Origin: Aphelocoma coerulescens
Lineage: Eukaryota; Chordata; Aves; Passeriformes; Corvidae
Direction of reading: 5' to 3'
Assembly (NCBI RefSeq): GCF_041296385.1
Contig: NW_027184083.1
Location: 2,790,001 to 2,854,000, forward strand
Length of the DNA stretch: 64,000 bases
Made by a program: the position numbers and the translations under genes. The notes under the pieces were generated by a model, which had not been told where the DNA came from, did no database searches, and saw only the letters and a list, made by a program, of their open reading frames with translations. Below, in pieces: positions 49,301-58,379 of this stretch. The number at the start of each line of letters is the position of its first letter. Within the stretch, counting starts at the first letter, position 1.

Positions 49301-51346
49301 CTAGCCCTGGTTATCATTCTTTCCCTGGGCGTACATACTAGAGGTACCTTCGAGGGGATCTGACATATCATCCTCCTGTCTGTAATACCTGGCAGCTCGG
49401 TCACGGGAGGCTGAGGCTACTTTCACCTTAGCGGAACCCCCTCGGTTAGTGCCTCCCTCCTTGAGTTCACGCACCCGCGCTGCCAGGACAGAGGTGGGTT
49501 TCCCATCCCACCTTCTCATGTCTTCCCCATGCTCACACAGGAAAAACCACAGCTCAGCTCGTGGGGTGTACCCTCTCTCTCTAGCAGGGGGACGACGGGC
49601 TCTGACCTGGGGGCCTGTGACTCGCACTGGTGCCACACTGACCTTCCTCATCTCCTCCATCTCCTCCCTCATTTCCTTCCTCATCTCCTTCATCTCCTCT
49701 TTGAGGTCCTGGACCACAGCAGAGACATGAGCTTTCAGCGGACCATTGACCATGCTGTCATAATTCCTGAGCTTGTTGGCAACAGAGCCCACTGTTTCTC
49801 GGTTATTGTCAGCATCAATGGTTGCAATGAAGGTGGTGTATTGCGATGGCCCTAGTCTTGCCAGGTTCCACATCATCTGTCCTGTGCACCTGACCTTATC
49901 GGGGTCATTACCGTGCTGTCCATCCCTCCCAAAGAGTACCTCTAATACTGCCACCTCTCTTAGCTGTTGGATCCCTTCCTCGAGTGTCTTCCACTGCATT
50001 CTATGATGGTACTCCTGCATTCTCTCTTTGTGAATGAACCTTTCTCTCACACTCATTAAAAGCCGGTCCCAGAGAGAAAGGGGTCCTGGCTCCCTCACAA
50101 ATACCTGGTTCACACCTGGGTCCTGGGTCAACGATCCCAGATACCTTGCCTCACCACTATCCAGTTGCACACTTGTGCCCATAAGGTCCCAAACCCGAAG
50201 CAGCCAGGTGGTATAAGGCTCACGCCCCCTTCGCACAATGTCGGCTCGCATACCACGGAGACTGTCGTACGAGAGGGACTCAATGATGATTTCTGGCTCT
50301 GGCTCCCCTGCTGGTTGTGAGGGCCCTGGTTCCCCATCATCATTAACTGGTCGTACTGATTTGGTCTTACACTTCCTCCTTTGCACAGGGGCGACTGCTG
50401 CTGGCTGTACTTGTCCTTGGGGTTCAGCTGAAACCTGGGTGGTTGTAACATCCGTGGGTTCCACTGCTGCACCGTCAGACTCACCCTTTTTGGGGCAGGG
50501 AGAGGTTTTTTCACTAGCTGAGGAGGTATATTCCCTTAGCAATTGGCATATCCCCTGGTGCACCTGGCCCATCTCCTGGCGCACCTGGCCCATCTCCTGG
50601 CACATCTCCTGCATCCCTTTCGCCAGTACCCCCACCCATTTCGGGTAGTCCATTTCTGAGGTGGGCTGTTGGGCGGTATCTGGCTGTGGGGGAGGGTCTC
50701 TAGTGTCTGGGGCTGTGTCAGGCTCTGGGGCTGAATCAGGCTCTGGGGTAGGATCTCTAGTGTCTGGGGCCGTGTCAGGTTCCGGGGCAGGATCAGGCTC
50801 TGGGGTAGGAACTTTACTCTCTGGGGCCATGTCAGGTTTTGGGGCAGGATCAGGCTCTGGGGCAGGATCTCTAGTCTCTGGGGCTGGTGTCTGGGTAGTT
50901 ATCCAAGCCAATCTCAACTTATCCTTGAATGCTAAATAGAGTAGGCCTACCAGCAGCAGGTGGTTAGTATTCAGAGGGAATCTAAACCCTTCGAAAATTG
51001 ATGGGGTGGGTCCAAAGAACTGGTTGAGGGGTTGGGGGAAAACTTCCCCTGGTGTCATTTCCTCACAGAAGGTACCATTGTTAACATAACCCCAAAAACA
51101 TGCGCTCAGTGTGTGATAGCCATTTATCCACGTGCCCACATTCCGGAGGAAGTTAAAAACCCATGAATTCCTCACCTTCTCGACCCATAGCACAAGCTGG
51201 ATAACAGCAATGGTAGCCTTAGTCAGAGGACCCATATTCAAGTAAGGAGCTGTAAAGGGGAAGAATATAGCCACGGCCACATGCCACCCGAACCAGGGCA
51301 AAGTAGACCACATAGTGCTGCCTACCAAGGTTCCTATATCCAACAC
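49301..51346 (-). CDS. gag: ERVL Gag, 681 codons, intact frame
   Basis: Uninterrupted. Residues 15-58 and 128-145 are hydrophobic (WHVAVAIFFPFTAPYL, IAVIQLVLWVEKV, HLLLVGLLYLAF). Residues 155-226 are about a dozen repeats of the type PAPEPD/TAPDTRDP. Residues 245-270 form a coiled-coil-like MQEMCQEMGQVRQEMGQVHQ. The capsid-like region spans about 340-530 (LRGMRADIVRRGREPYTTWL, MMWNLARLGPSQYTTFIATI). A second charged coil (EEMKEMRKEMREEMEEM) precedes a basic C terminus. There is no CCHC knuckle. The stop is UAG, and pol follows in phase. Gag would form particles; the membrane-like N terminus is unusual. Confidence 0.9.
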   Translation of the reverse strand: MLDIGTLVGSTMWSTLPWFGWHVAVAIFFPFTAPYLNMGPLTKATIAVIQLVLWVEKVRNSWVFNFLRNVGTWINGYHTLSACFWGYVNNGTFCEEMTPGEVFPQPLNQFFGPTPSIFEGFRFPLNTNHLLLVGLLYLAFKDKLRLAWITTQTPAPETRDPAPEPDPAPKPDMAPESKVPTPEPDPAPEPDTAPDTRDPTPEPDSAPEPDTAPDTRDPPPQPDTAQQPTSEMDYPKWVGVLAKGMQEMCQEMGQVRQEMGQVHQGICQLLREYTSSASEKTSPCPKKGESDGAAVEPTDVTTTQVSAEPQGQVQPAAVAPVQRRKCKTKSVRPVNDDGEPGPSQPAGEPEPEIIIESLSYDSLRGMRADIVRRGREPYTTWLLRVWDLMGTSVQLDSGEARYLGSLTQDPGVNQVFVREPGPLSLWDRLLMSVRERFIHKERMQEYHHRMQWKTLEEGIQQLREVAVLEVLFGRDGQHGNDPDKVRCTGQMMWNLARLGPSQYTTFIATIDADNNRETVGSVANKLRNYDSMVNGPLKAHVSAVVQDLKEEMKEMRKEMREEMEEMRKVSVAPVRVTGPQVRARRPPARERGYTPRAELWFFLCEHGEDMRRWDGKPTSVLAARVRELKEGGTNRGGSAKVKVASASRDRAARYYRQEDDMSDPLEGTSSMYAQGKNDNQG
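50540..50890 (-). repeat. Coding minisatellites in ERVL gag
   Basis: 50540-50615 contains tandem units around CATCTCCTGGCGCACCTGGC (coil-coding). 50690-50890 contains tandem units around TCTGGGGC(T/C)GTGTCAGG and GGCAGGATCAGGCTCTGG (acidic-proline repeat). The frame is kept in every unit. Confidence 0.85.
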
Positions 51347-51408
51347 ACCAAATTAAGTTATCCAGGAACTGTTATTCCTTTTTCACCTCTCTCTCTTAAT
51401 GCCCTCAG

Positions 51409-51426
51409 GCCCCATGTTGGGCGCCA
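51409..51426 (-). other. ERVL primer-binding site, tRNA-Lys1,2 type
   Basis: The minus strand reads TGGCGCCCAACATGGGGC, five bases from the 5' LTR. This is one mismatch from the tRNA-Lys1,2-type PBS used by foamy and some beta retroviruses. Mammalian ERVL is named for a leucine PBS, so the lysine type is a lineage difference. Confidence 0.8.
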
Positions 51427-51431
51427 AGATC

Positions 51432-51577
51432 TGTCTCGGTTTGAAAGACAGGTGTCTGCTAAGGAAGGCAGAAGCCTCCCTTGGAGTGGCAGATGTAACC
51501 CCTTTCCCTCTGAGTTATGATTTTGGAATCAAGGGTCTTTAGGCAAAGATGTGGGAAATAGGAATAACAGTTCTTTA

Positions 51578-51608
<31 letters not shown>

Positions 51609-52340
51609 GATAGGTAGATATATAACCAGTTGAACAAAACAACAACAACTATGACAGTAACAGCAAACACAAACCCAGTCCCAGCCTTCTCGGCTGTCAG
51701 GGTCTTTCCCCTCGGGTGCAGTTCCGCTCGCAGCCGACAGGGATCGCTGGCGGCTCCCGGTGAGCAGGGCAGGTGCGATGGTTCCCCCGCGGCTGCTTTG
51801 GTGCCCTGGGATCCCGGGGAAGGATGGAACAAAAAAACTTCACAAATCCCGGCTGGTCAGCCGGTCCTGGACTCCCGGAACCGCAGGCTGGACTGGCAGG
51901 CCGGAGCTGCAGGCACAAACACAAATCCCGGGTGGCAGACGAGATGTATCCAAAAGGGGAACCCCCGGGGCTCCAGGCAGGCAGGGTGAGCACGGCTACA
52001 GCGTAGCGAAGGCTCGAAACAGCAGCGGTGCAGGGCGGCCCCAGCCCCAGCCTCCAGCAGGGCAGGGAAAGCAGCCTTGGGATCCCGGTGTTGTTTCCAG
52101 CAGAAAGGAAAGACGCCGAAAACGGGAACCAGCAGCTCTTCTCTCCGCGGCTTCTCTCTCCAGACGCTGAGAGCGAACTGAACTGCCCGCCAGGTGAAAA
52201 CAAAAGCCTGGACGGGCCCTTTTGTCTTTCTTAAGTATGGCTATCTCCTCTCAAGTATGGCCATTTATCTCCTAGCAACATGCTATGGGAAAAAATTCCT
52301 TTAACAGAAAAAAAACTAGGACTAAAGTAAAACCCCAACA
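51432..52340 (-). repeat. 5' LTR of ERVL provirus
   Basis: 909 bp, TGTCTCGG...CCCCAACA, followed by the TSD GGGTA. It is nearly identical to 45081-45981 and has a longer GATA run (51590-51620). Confidence 0.94.
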
Positions 52341-52345
52341 GGGTA

Positions 52346-52890
52346 TTATGAGGGGATTTACAAGGTTCTAGTGTCCCATCCTTTATTAATTCTTCTATTA
52401 CTGGTTTTAAGCCTTTTCTCCCTTCTAAAGATATAGGGTACTGACGTACACAAATGGGACATTCTTCTTTTTCAATTGTGACCCCTATGGGGTCAATATC
52501 TAGTCCACCCCTATTCCCTTCCCCAGCTCAAACCTCTCTGTTAATTTTTCTTTCATCTTATTGGCTAAGTTTTAACACTTTGGCCATCATTTTCCCTTCT
52601 TCTGGTATGACTCCAATCCCCAGTTGGATTTGTAAATCCCTTCCCAATAAATTGCTGCCAGCCTCAGGAACTAACAAAACATCCCCTATCCCTATTTTTG
52701 TTTCCCCTTCAATAACCCCATCTTTAATGACAGGGACCTTAAATCCTTCCCCATTTGCTCCCGTTACTTTTACCATATCATTACTTACATCACACCCTTT
52801 TGGGATATTCATCACACAAGTCCTTTCTGCCCCAGTGTCAACTATAAATTCTAATACTTCCTCTTGGGGGCCTACTTTTAAAGTTATCAA
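52346..52890 (-). pseudogene. pro: Gamma-like protease and RT start
   Basis: 52890-52558 is in the gag frame and encodes protease with EFIVDTGAERTCVM and NLLGRDLQIQLG (the LLGRD strand of gammaretroviral protease). A TAA at 52560-52558 ends it. Further minus-strand reading (52557-52346) shows an interdomain region, ICVRQYPISLEGRKGLKPVI and CKSPHNT, the RT fingers. The ERVL provirus cuts the gene immediately after this. Together with 43639-45080 this covers a gammaretroviral protease-RT layout, broken by a stop, a further TGA/TAG-type stop in the linker, and the insertion. Confidence 0.87.
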
Positions 52891-52938
52891 AGGCTCCAGA
52901 TGGTATTTATCTACTAAAAAATAGAGCCCATGACTTCC

Positions 52939-54878
52939 CTATTTTTCTTCTGTGTGTGTCTCTTGAAATATTTTCAGATCCCTCCTCAGGTGGGGGCATT
53001 CTCTCTTATAATGCCCCTCTTCCTTGCAATAGAAACAGGCATCCCTGGGTTGTTCTTGGAATCTTGACTGTGGTGAAGTTTTATTTTTCTCCCTTCCACC
53101 ATTTCTGAACCCTGAGTGTTTAGGAGTGTTACCTGAGGGCTTTCGATTTAGATTTTTTTGGAAGGTACTCTCTCGCATAGTGGCTATCATGATCTTTGCT
53201 TCCACTTTGGCTTTTTCTTCATCCCTCCGAACATATATCTTTTGAGCTTCCCTTACTAGGTCTTGTAATGGTTTCTCATACCAGTCTTCTATTTTTACCA
53301 ATTTTTCCCTAATATCTGGCCAGGCATGAGTGACAAAGTTAACTCTTAGCAGGGCTTGCCCTGCTAGGGACTCCGGGTCTATCCCAGAATATTGTTTCAT
53401 ATTCTTTTGGAGCCTCTCCAGCCACTCAGTCAGGCTTTCCTCCATCCCTTGCTGCCCCTCAAAGGCCTTTCTGACATTTTGTCCTCGGGGTGCCCCCTCT
53501 TTTATTCCCTTGATTATCAAATTACAGTAATCATCCATATGTCCCCTCCCAGCTTCATCATTTTGGTTCCAGTTAGGAGGTGTAATGGGCATTTTCTGAT
53601 CCCCGGGTGGACCTTGTTGGTTTTCTCTTTCCCAAATTTTTATTCCAGCAATTCTAATCATTTCTCTTTCTTCTTGGGAGAATATTATTTTCATTATTGA
53701 TTGCATTTCTTCCCAAGTGAAAATGTTGGGACCTAAGAACTGGTCCAACTGCTCAGCTGTACCTATGGGGTCTTCTAATAATCCTTTAATTTCTTTTTTG
53801 AAATTCCTAACCTCTGTAGAGGTTAGAGGAGCATTCACAAAGCCAGTTCCCCCTCCTCCCATAGGTACTTCTCTTAATGGAAATAAATGAATTTCTTGTC
53901 TTGCCTCTGTTTGTTTAGCAATGGAGGGATTGTTGGGCTGCCTTTGAGCCTTAATGGCACCTCTTGTATTCTGGTATGGTGCTCCTTCTTTAAGAAGAGG
54001 GTTTATTTGAGAAGAAAGCACCGAACTCCCCTGGGGAGGAGGGGCAGATTCAGAGTCTGGCGCTGAAGCCGAATATTCTGAAGTGCAGAGGGTGGGGGTG
54101 GGGTATGACAGTGAAGCCAAATATTCTGGAGCACAGGAGGCGGGGACCGGCGCTGGAGCGGGGTTTCTCAAGGCAGGAGAGGTGGGGGCTGAAGCCGGGA
54201 CGTGTGACCTTTCCCTTGATTCAATTGAGGGTGCTGGGATTCCCGAGATATATGGGAAGGGTGGGATCCCCGGCATGGGCAGGGACAGGGCTCCCCCCCA
54301 GCTCCATTGGGGCGGGAGGGCTGCCGGGGGAAAGGCCCCCGGTGCGGGTGGAGGGGTGGCTGGCGGGGGAAGTCCCGGAACCGAGGGGGGAGGGGCAGCC
54401 TCTGATACTGGCGGCGGGGGAAACCCCGGAGGTGGGGGGAGGGGGGGGGGGCAGCCTCTGGAGGCAGAGGCAATACTTCTAAAGGGTCCCAGCCTTTTTT
54501 CTCTTCTGTTTGCTTTTCCTCTGGGGTTTCTGATATTTTAAAGACTTTGGTTCCCAGAGGTTTTGTAATTCCTGTCCAGCAAGAAGCATATTCTCCCTCC
54601 TCAGGGTGAGATGGCTCTTTTGAATTTACAAATACATTTAGAGCCTGGCAAATCCATGCCTCATCAGACCCATATTTTGGCCAGTACACATGATCAGATC
54701 TGATTTCCTTTTTTACCCACTCTTTCATGCAGAATTGAATCATTTTTACTTTATCTTTTCCTTTTGTAGAAGGATCAGTTTCCCAGTTTGCGAGTTTGAC
54801 CCCAAGGGGACTGTCTTGGGGTATATCCTCTGGCACCCTTTTATAATTTGAACTTAATTTACTAGGTTGTTGTCCCAT
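52939..54878 (-). pseudogene. gag: Gamma-like Gag in two frames
   Basis: 54878-54168 starts MGQQPSKL (myristoylation glycine) and holds a matrix domain (FCMKEWVKKEIRSDHVYWPK). The frame is lost in a G/C homopolymer at about 54430-54451. The other phase continues as proline-rich linker, then 54276-52939. The capsid includes LREVPMGGGGTGFVNAPLTS, LDQFLGPNIFTWEEMQ and a helical C-terminal part with YVRRDEEKAK. The nucleocapsid has one CCHC knuckle (CFYCKEEGHYKREC). The gag stop UAG (52941-52939) is followed by GGA and protease in the same frame, as in gammaretroviral readthrough. Apart from the indel, Gag is complete. Confidence 0.92.
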
Positions 54879-55775
54879 TTTTCCAGGAGTTCTCTATTCC
54901 AACTTACTCAAAATACTAATTTATCCCCCCCTTTGAAATACTAACTAATTCCTTTAAAACACGAATCTTCACTGCTGTAAAATACTACCCACCCTTTCAC
55001 AGTACAAAAAACAAAAAAAAATTATTATAGCCCACCTTCCCCAAAAACAAAGTTAACTTCTAATTACACAGTTTTTCATTCACACATTCACTCTTTTTTA
55101 ATATTTGTTCACTCACTCATTCCTACTCACAACAGAATAATAAGGTACCTCTTTCAAGTCACTTGTTAGTATCTACCCATGGGTATGATATAATCCTTAG
55201 GATTCTGGGTGCTCTTGGATTTCCCTCAACCCAGCACTGCTAGCATCCAACCCCAACTTCTCTTGGGGCACCTTTAGACCCTGGGTGCTCTTGGAGTTTT
55301 CCTCAACCCAGCATATGGGGGTGTAGCTCCCACTTTGCAACCGCTTCCCTGGGACCCCGTCGCAGTCACCCCAGGAGATTCTTTCACTCCTCTTATCTCT
55401 CGCTTCGTCTCCTCGCTGGCCGCTGTTCTCGCGAACAAGACGGAACCGCAGCACTCAGAGACTGCCACACTCGCTTCGCAGATCTGGGGGCAACCAGTCC
55501 GCGTCTCATTCACACACACTCATCTCCTGTAACCACCCCCTTTTTCTTTGGACAATACTTACCAGTCCTGTTTCTTTTCCAGTGTCTGTGGGACTTTTAT
55601 CGAGAGCGCTCTCTTTCATTTGCTTTATTTTTGTGTCTTTCTTGTCCTCCGGGTGTTGCCCTGCTGCCACCAAACCACGCCAGAGGATGCTAAGCAAGGA
55701 TCCTGCCAGTGTGGGCGGGATGCGCCTTACCCTCGCTTTTTGAATCCTCCCACGCTTTTCAGAGGCGAGGTGTAG
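54879..55775 (-). other. Gamma-like leader
   Basis: About 900 bp between the PBS and the gag ATG, the usual place for a packaging signal and splice donor. A duplicated GGGTGCTCTTGGA(T/G)TT(T)(C)CCTCAACCCAGCA unit lies at 55207-55240 and 55281-55315. No long gag-like upstream frame is convincing. Confidence 0.65.
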
Positions 55776-55793
55776 ATCCGGGACGAGCCCCCA
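55776..55793 (-). other. Gamma-like primer-binding site, tRNA-Pro type
   Basis: The minus strand reads TGGGGGCTCGTCCCGGAT, two bases from the LTR end. This is one mismatch from the classical gammaretroviral proline PBS. Confidence 0.88.
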
Positions 55794-55795
55794 AT

Positions 55796-56294
55796 TGTGA
55801 AAAACGAGGTTCACTCTCCTGTGAGAATTCAAAGGGTTTAATATAAAGACAATAAGAGACACATAAAATAAAGCAAAGGGGTAACGGCCGGGTGCCTTGG
55901 CGCTCTGCCAAGAGCACATCTGATGCTAGAGGTGAGTCCTTTTTATACCATTTTTACTGTCTGTTCTTCATTCATATTAAAACTTTTCCGGGAGCTGTTC
56001 TGCATGGCCACTCCTTGGTTCCGCCTTTTTAGAGCATGCGTAGTCTTCTGCCTTGCGGTTTTATTTCTTTTGATTCTTGGGGTTGGGCTTGCTAGGTAAG
56101 AGTCGATGGTAGGGTGGATCTCTTAATTCTCCAGACAGTCAGGGCTGATTGCAGCTTTGGGCCTCTTTGTCTCTCCGGGCAGAGCGGTGATAACGGCTTT
56201 CGGACTCTCCTGGCCGCCCGTTCTCCGGGCGGAGTAGCCTTTAGGCCCTTTTGTTCCCTGGACAAAGTGTAGATTAGCAGCTTCTTGGGCCTCA
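55796..56294 (-). repeat. 5' LTR of gamma-like provirus
   Basis: 499 bp. In sense orientation it is TGAGGCCCAAGAAG...GTTTTTCACA, with TATA (TATAAAAAGG) near 55940-55950 and ATTAAA near 55838. It is similar to 43143-43638. Transcription from it would run leftward. Confidence 0.92.
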
Positions 56295-56539
56295 TCCTCT
56301 GTTCGCTTGGAGGTTATCTTACTTGCTCACACATGCTAGCATTCTTGCTAAAAAGAGAGAAAACTACATCCACACAGCAAAAAGCATTTCTAACATTATA
56401 TAATATCTACCTTTATATCTTGCGAGAAGCCAATATTATAATATATGTTTATATCAAGAGGGAAAAGGAGGTTGCCAATGGAGGGAAGTTGTTCCCCCTG
56501 ACAGCTCAGCTCCAACTTCGGTGTCCCTTATGTCCTTCC
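56295..56539. other. AT-rich spacer
   Basis: 245 bp of AT-rich sequence with TATAATAT-type runs between the gamma-like LTR and the GC-rich island. No gene is seen. Confidence 0.5.
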
Positions 56540-57480
56540 CAGGACGGGTGGGAAAACGGCTCGGCGGAGCGCTGTTACAACAGCGCTGGGCGAGAGCAGC
56601 CGGCACGGCACCGAGCGCGCTCCCCACTCAATCCCGCCGGCGCCGCTGCGGAGACCCCGGGTTCGCCGGAATCGGCCACGTGCTGCAGGGAGGGCAGCGC
56701 AGCAACGGCGGCCGCTCCTCGTCAGGCGGCCGCCCCTCGTCACCCTGGGAAGGCCGACCTCGGATCCCCGCTCTCTCCACCGGCATGGGCAGTGCCAGCA
56801 GCCTCTCGCTGCGGCCGCCGCTGGCCGAAAGCCTCGCCGCGCACCGCCCGGCCGGCCCCGCCGCTCCGCGGGGTCACACGGCACCTGCCGTGGGCGGCCG
56901 CCGAGCGACAGGAAGCAGAAGCGCTCACCGCCGCGCCACTCGCCGCCCCGCTCGGGCGCTCCTCTCCTCGCGCTACCACGACGGCGCCGGCCCGCCCCGC
57001 CTTCCCCGTCGCCTGCGGCGCAACGCGGGTGCTCCGAGCCACGCAGCACGCGTGCGGCCGGGCCCTGCCGAACCGCAGGCGGAGCTGGGGCACGGCCCGG
57101 GCGGGAGAGCTTCCGGCGAGGCTGGGCGGGCGGCGAGCGCGGCCGAGCGTGAGCGCGCCAGGCGGGGGGCGGCCGGCGGCGCGATGGAGAGATAGATGGA
57201 GGCGGCACCACCGCGCGGCATAAAATAGCTGATCGTCCCGCAGCCGCCCGCTCCGCAGGCCCTCGGCTGCTGTCGAGAAGGGCCCCGGCCCTGGCCGCGC
57301 CGGTGGCGAGGTGGCTCCGCAGCCCGCGGGCAGCCCTGGCGGGGCAGGGGAGCACTGCGGGCAGCCCCGGGGCCGCGCAGCCGTCTGTAACGTGCGGTGG
57401 GAGCCGCCGGGAACTCTTTTACACCTCCCGGGGGGCTGGGGAGGCGCACGGAGACCACGCGGCAGGTCGCTGCCGTTAGG
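56540..57480 (+). promoter_or_regulatory. CpG-island-like segment, candidate host promoter
   Basis: About 940 bp of very GC- and CpG-rich DNA with many GC-box-like GGGCGG/CCGCCC elements. A TATA-like CATAAAATAG lies at 57218-57227 in a GC-rich setting, with ATG codons near 56784 and 57183. Every frame here is unusually open because of composition, so ORF length says nothing. Nothing identifies a coding exon or splice site. It looks like a vertebrate CpG-island promoter and first exon, or a relic of one, next to retroviral DNA on both sides. The strand is uncertain; + is chosen from the TATA-like motif. Confidence 0.5.
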
Positions 57481-57496
57481 GAAAATTAATCCACGA

Positions 57497-57978
57497 TGCC
57501 TGAGGTTTATGCCCGAAAAGGAGACAGAGGAGTCCTGCAACATTCTTCGACTACAGGGAGAGTCCATGGGGCTTTTCCCATGGGGTCTCTCAAACGGTTG
57601 CAGGACGCAGCCCCCTTTTTATGCCAAGTTCCTGGCCATGGCCACCTCTTCCTTTTCCCCACTGGCTGAGGTATTCAGGAGATACAGACTTCCCGAAATG
57701 CCTACTCTATGCCCCCCTCTAATATGCACCCCCCTTTTGGCATCGAAAAGAAAGAAGAAGAAACCATTCCTAATGCTATTAAGTCTTTGTTGCCTTGCTC
57801 TAGGTTCAGGAATTTAGCACGGCCTTGATTAATCAACAGTCCCTGTTGATTAGTAACAGTTCTAGAGAACTAATAGTTTCTTCTGTTACTTCACTACCCA
57901 TAAGTTCCTAGCCTTGTCTACAGGCAGATTCACACGGTCTGTTTGTAAAGACTCATCCATCTCATTCCTTTTAATCCC
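57497..57978 (-). repeat. 3' LTR of defective gamma-like ERV
   Basis: Starts TGCCTGAGGTTTATGCCCG. It shares GGAGTCCTG, the CCCCTTTTTATGC(C/T)AAGTTCCTGG block (minus-strand TATA-like) and TATGCCCCCCTCTAATATGC with the copy at 61157-61600. Confidence 0.8.
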
Positions 57979-58379
57979 TTCTCTTTTTATTTTATCTGTA
58001 TTTGTCTTTACAAACCTTATTTACCATTGATTTAATTTTTTCTTCTTGAGTCTTTTTGGGTTTTGCTATTATTTGCAGTGACATCCTTTTCCTTCCTTTT
58101 GTAGTCATTTCTGGATCAGGTAGGCATGGCTGCTACCGGCATCCCCTTGACCACCTGCTGAAAGAGCTGCACCCAGCATGGTGTCATACATGGCAAAAAG
58201 ATTAGAGTTGCTATAGCATATAAGAGGAGAAATCGTATTCATTTAGCCCATAGCTGGCCAGTTAACCATGAAAACGTCCCATTACCATCCTTTCAACATT
58301 GGGACAGGTCCATGAGCTGACGTTATTTCCTTTGTTATTTGTTTGACCACTTTTCCGCTGTCACCTGGTTGCAAACAGC
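57979..58379 (-). other. Defective ERV, sequence between env and 3' LTR
   Basis: Decayed sequence that probably held the transmembrane anchor and cytoplasmic tail of env. Minus-strand frames are short. A TTTTTATTTTATC stretch and T-rich runs are present. Confidence 0.4.

Larger units (their letters stand above)
45081..52340 (-). mobile_element. ERVL-type provirus, nearly complete, env-less, 5-bp TSD
   Basis: LTRs 45081-45981 and 51432-52340, with the perfect duplication GGGTA at 45076-45080 and 52341-52345. The LTRs differ by about five substitutions and an 8-bp GATA-repeat length change, so this is the youngest or among the youngest insertions here. On the minus strand the order is 5' LTR, PBS (51426-51409), gag (681 codons), UAG, then protease, RT, RNase H and integrase with a single TGA, and the 3' LTR. 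No env and no dUTPase are seen. It belongs to the family of the solo LTR at 1595-2511. Confidence 0.95.
43143..56294 (-). mobile_element. Gammaretrovirus-like provirus, with ERVL nested in RT
   Basis: LTRs at 43143-43638 and 55796-56294 flank a minus-strand provirus: PBS, gag, protease, RT and part of RNase H. RNase H is joined directly to the 3' LTR, so integrase and env are deleted. A 7.3-kb ERVL provirus sits in RT (45081-52340). By eye the LTRs differ at about nine positions. I found no convincing flanking TSD (43139-43142 versus 56295-56298), which suggests later rearrangement of one flank. The tRNA-Pro-type PBS, MGQ-starting Gag and LPQG/YVDD RT support a gamma-like assignment. Confidence 0.9.

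Noticed and set aside
50690..50890. Possible CRISPR-like or satellite array
   Set aside because: The units are in-frame coding repeats inside gag, without spacers, in a vertebrate context.
50661..50939. Glycine/serine repeat frame on the plus strand
   Set aside because: Antisense reading of the acidic-proline repeats in ERVL Gag.
56521..57567. Several open frames of 160-310 codons on both strands in the GC-rich island
   Set aside because: All six frames are open because stop codons are rare in such composition; they overlap each other and contain no recognisable domain.
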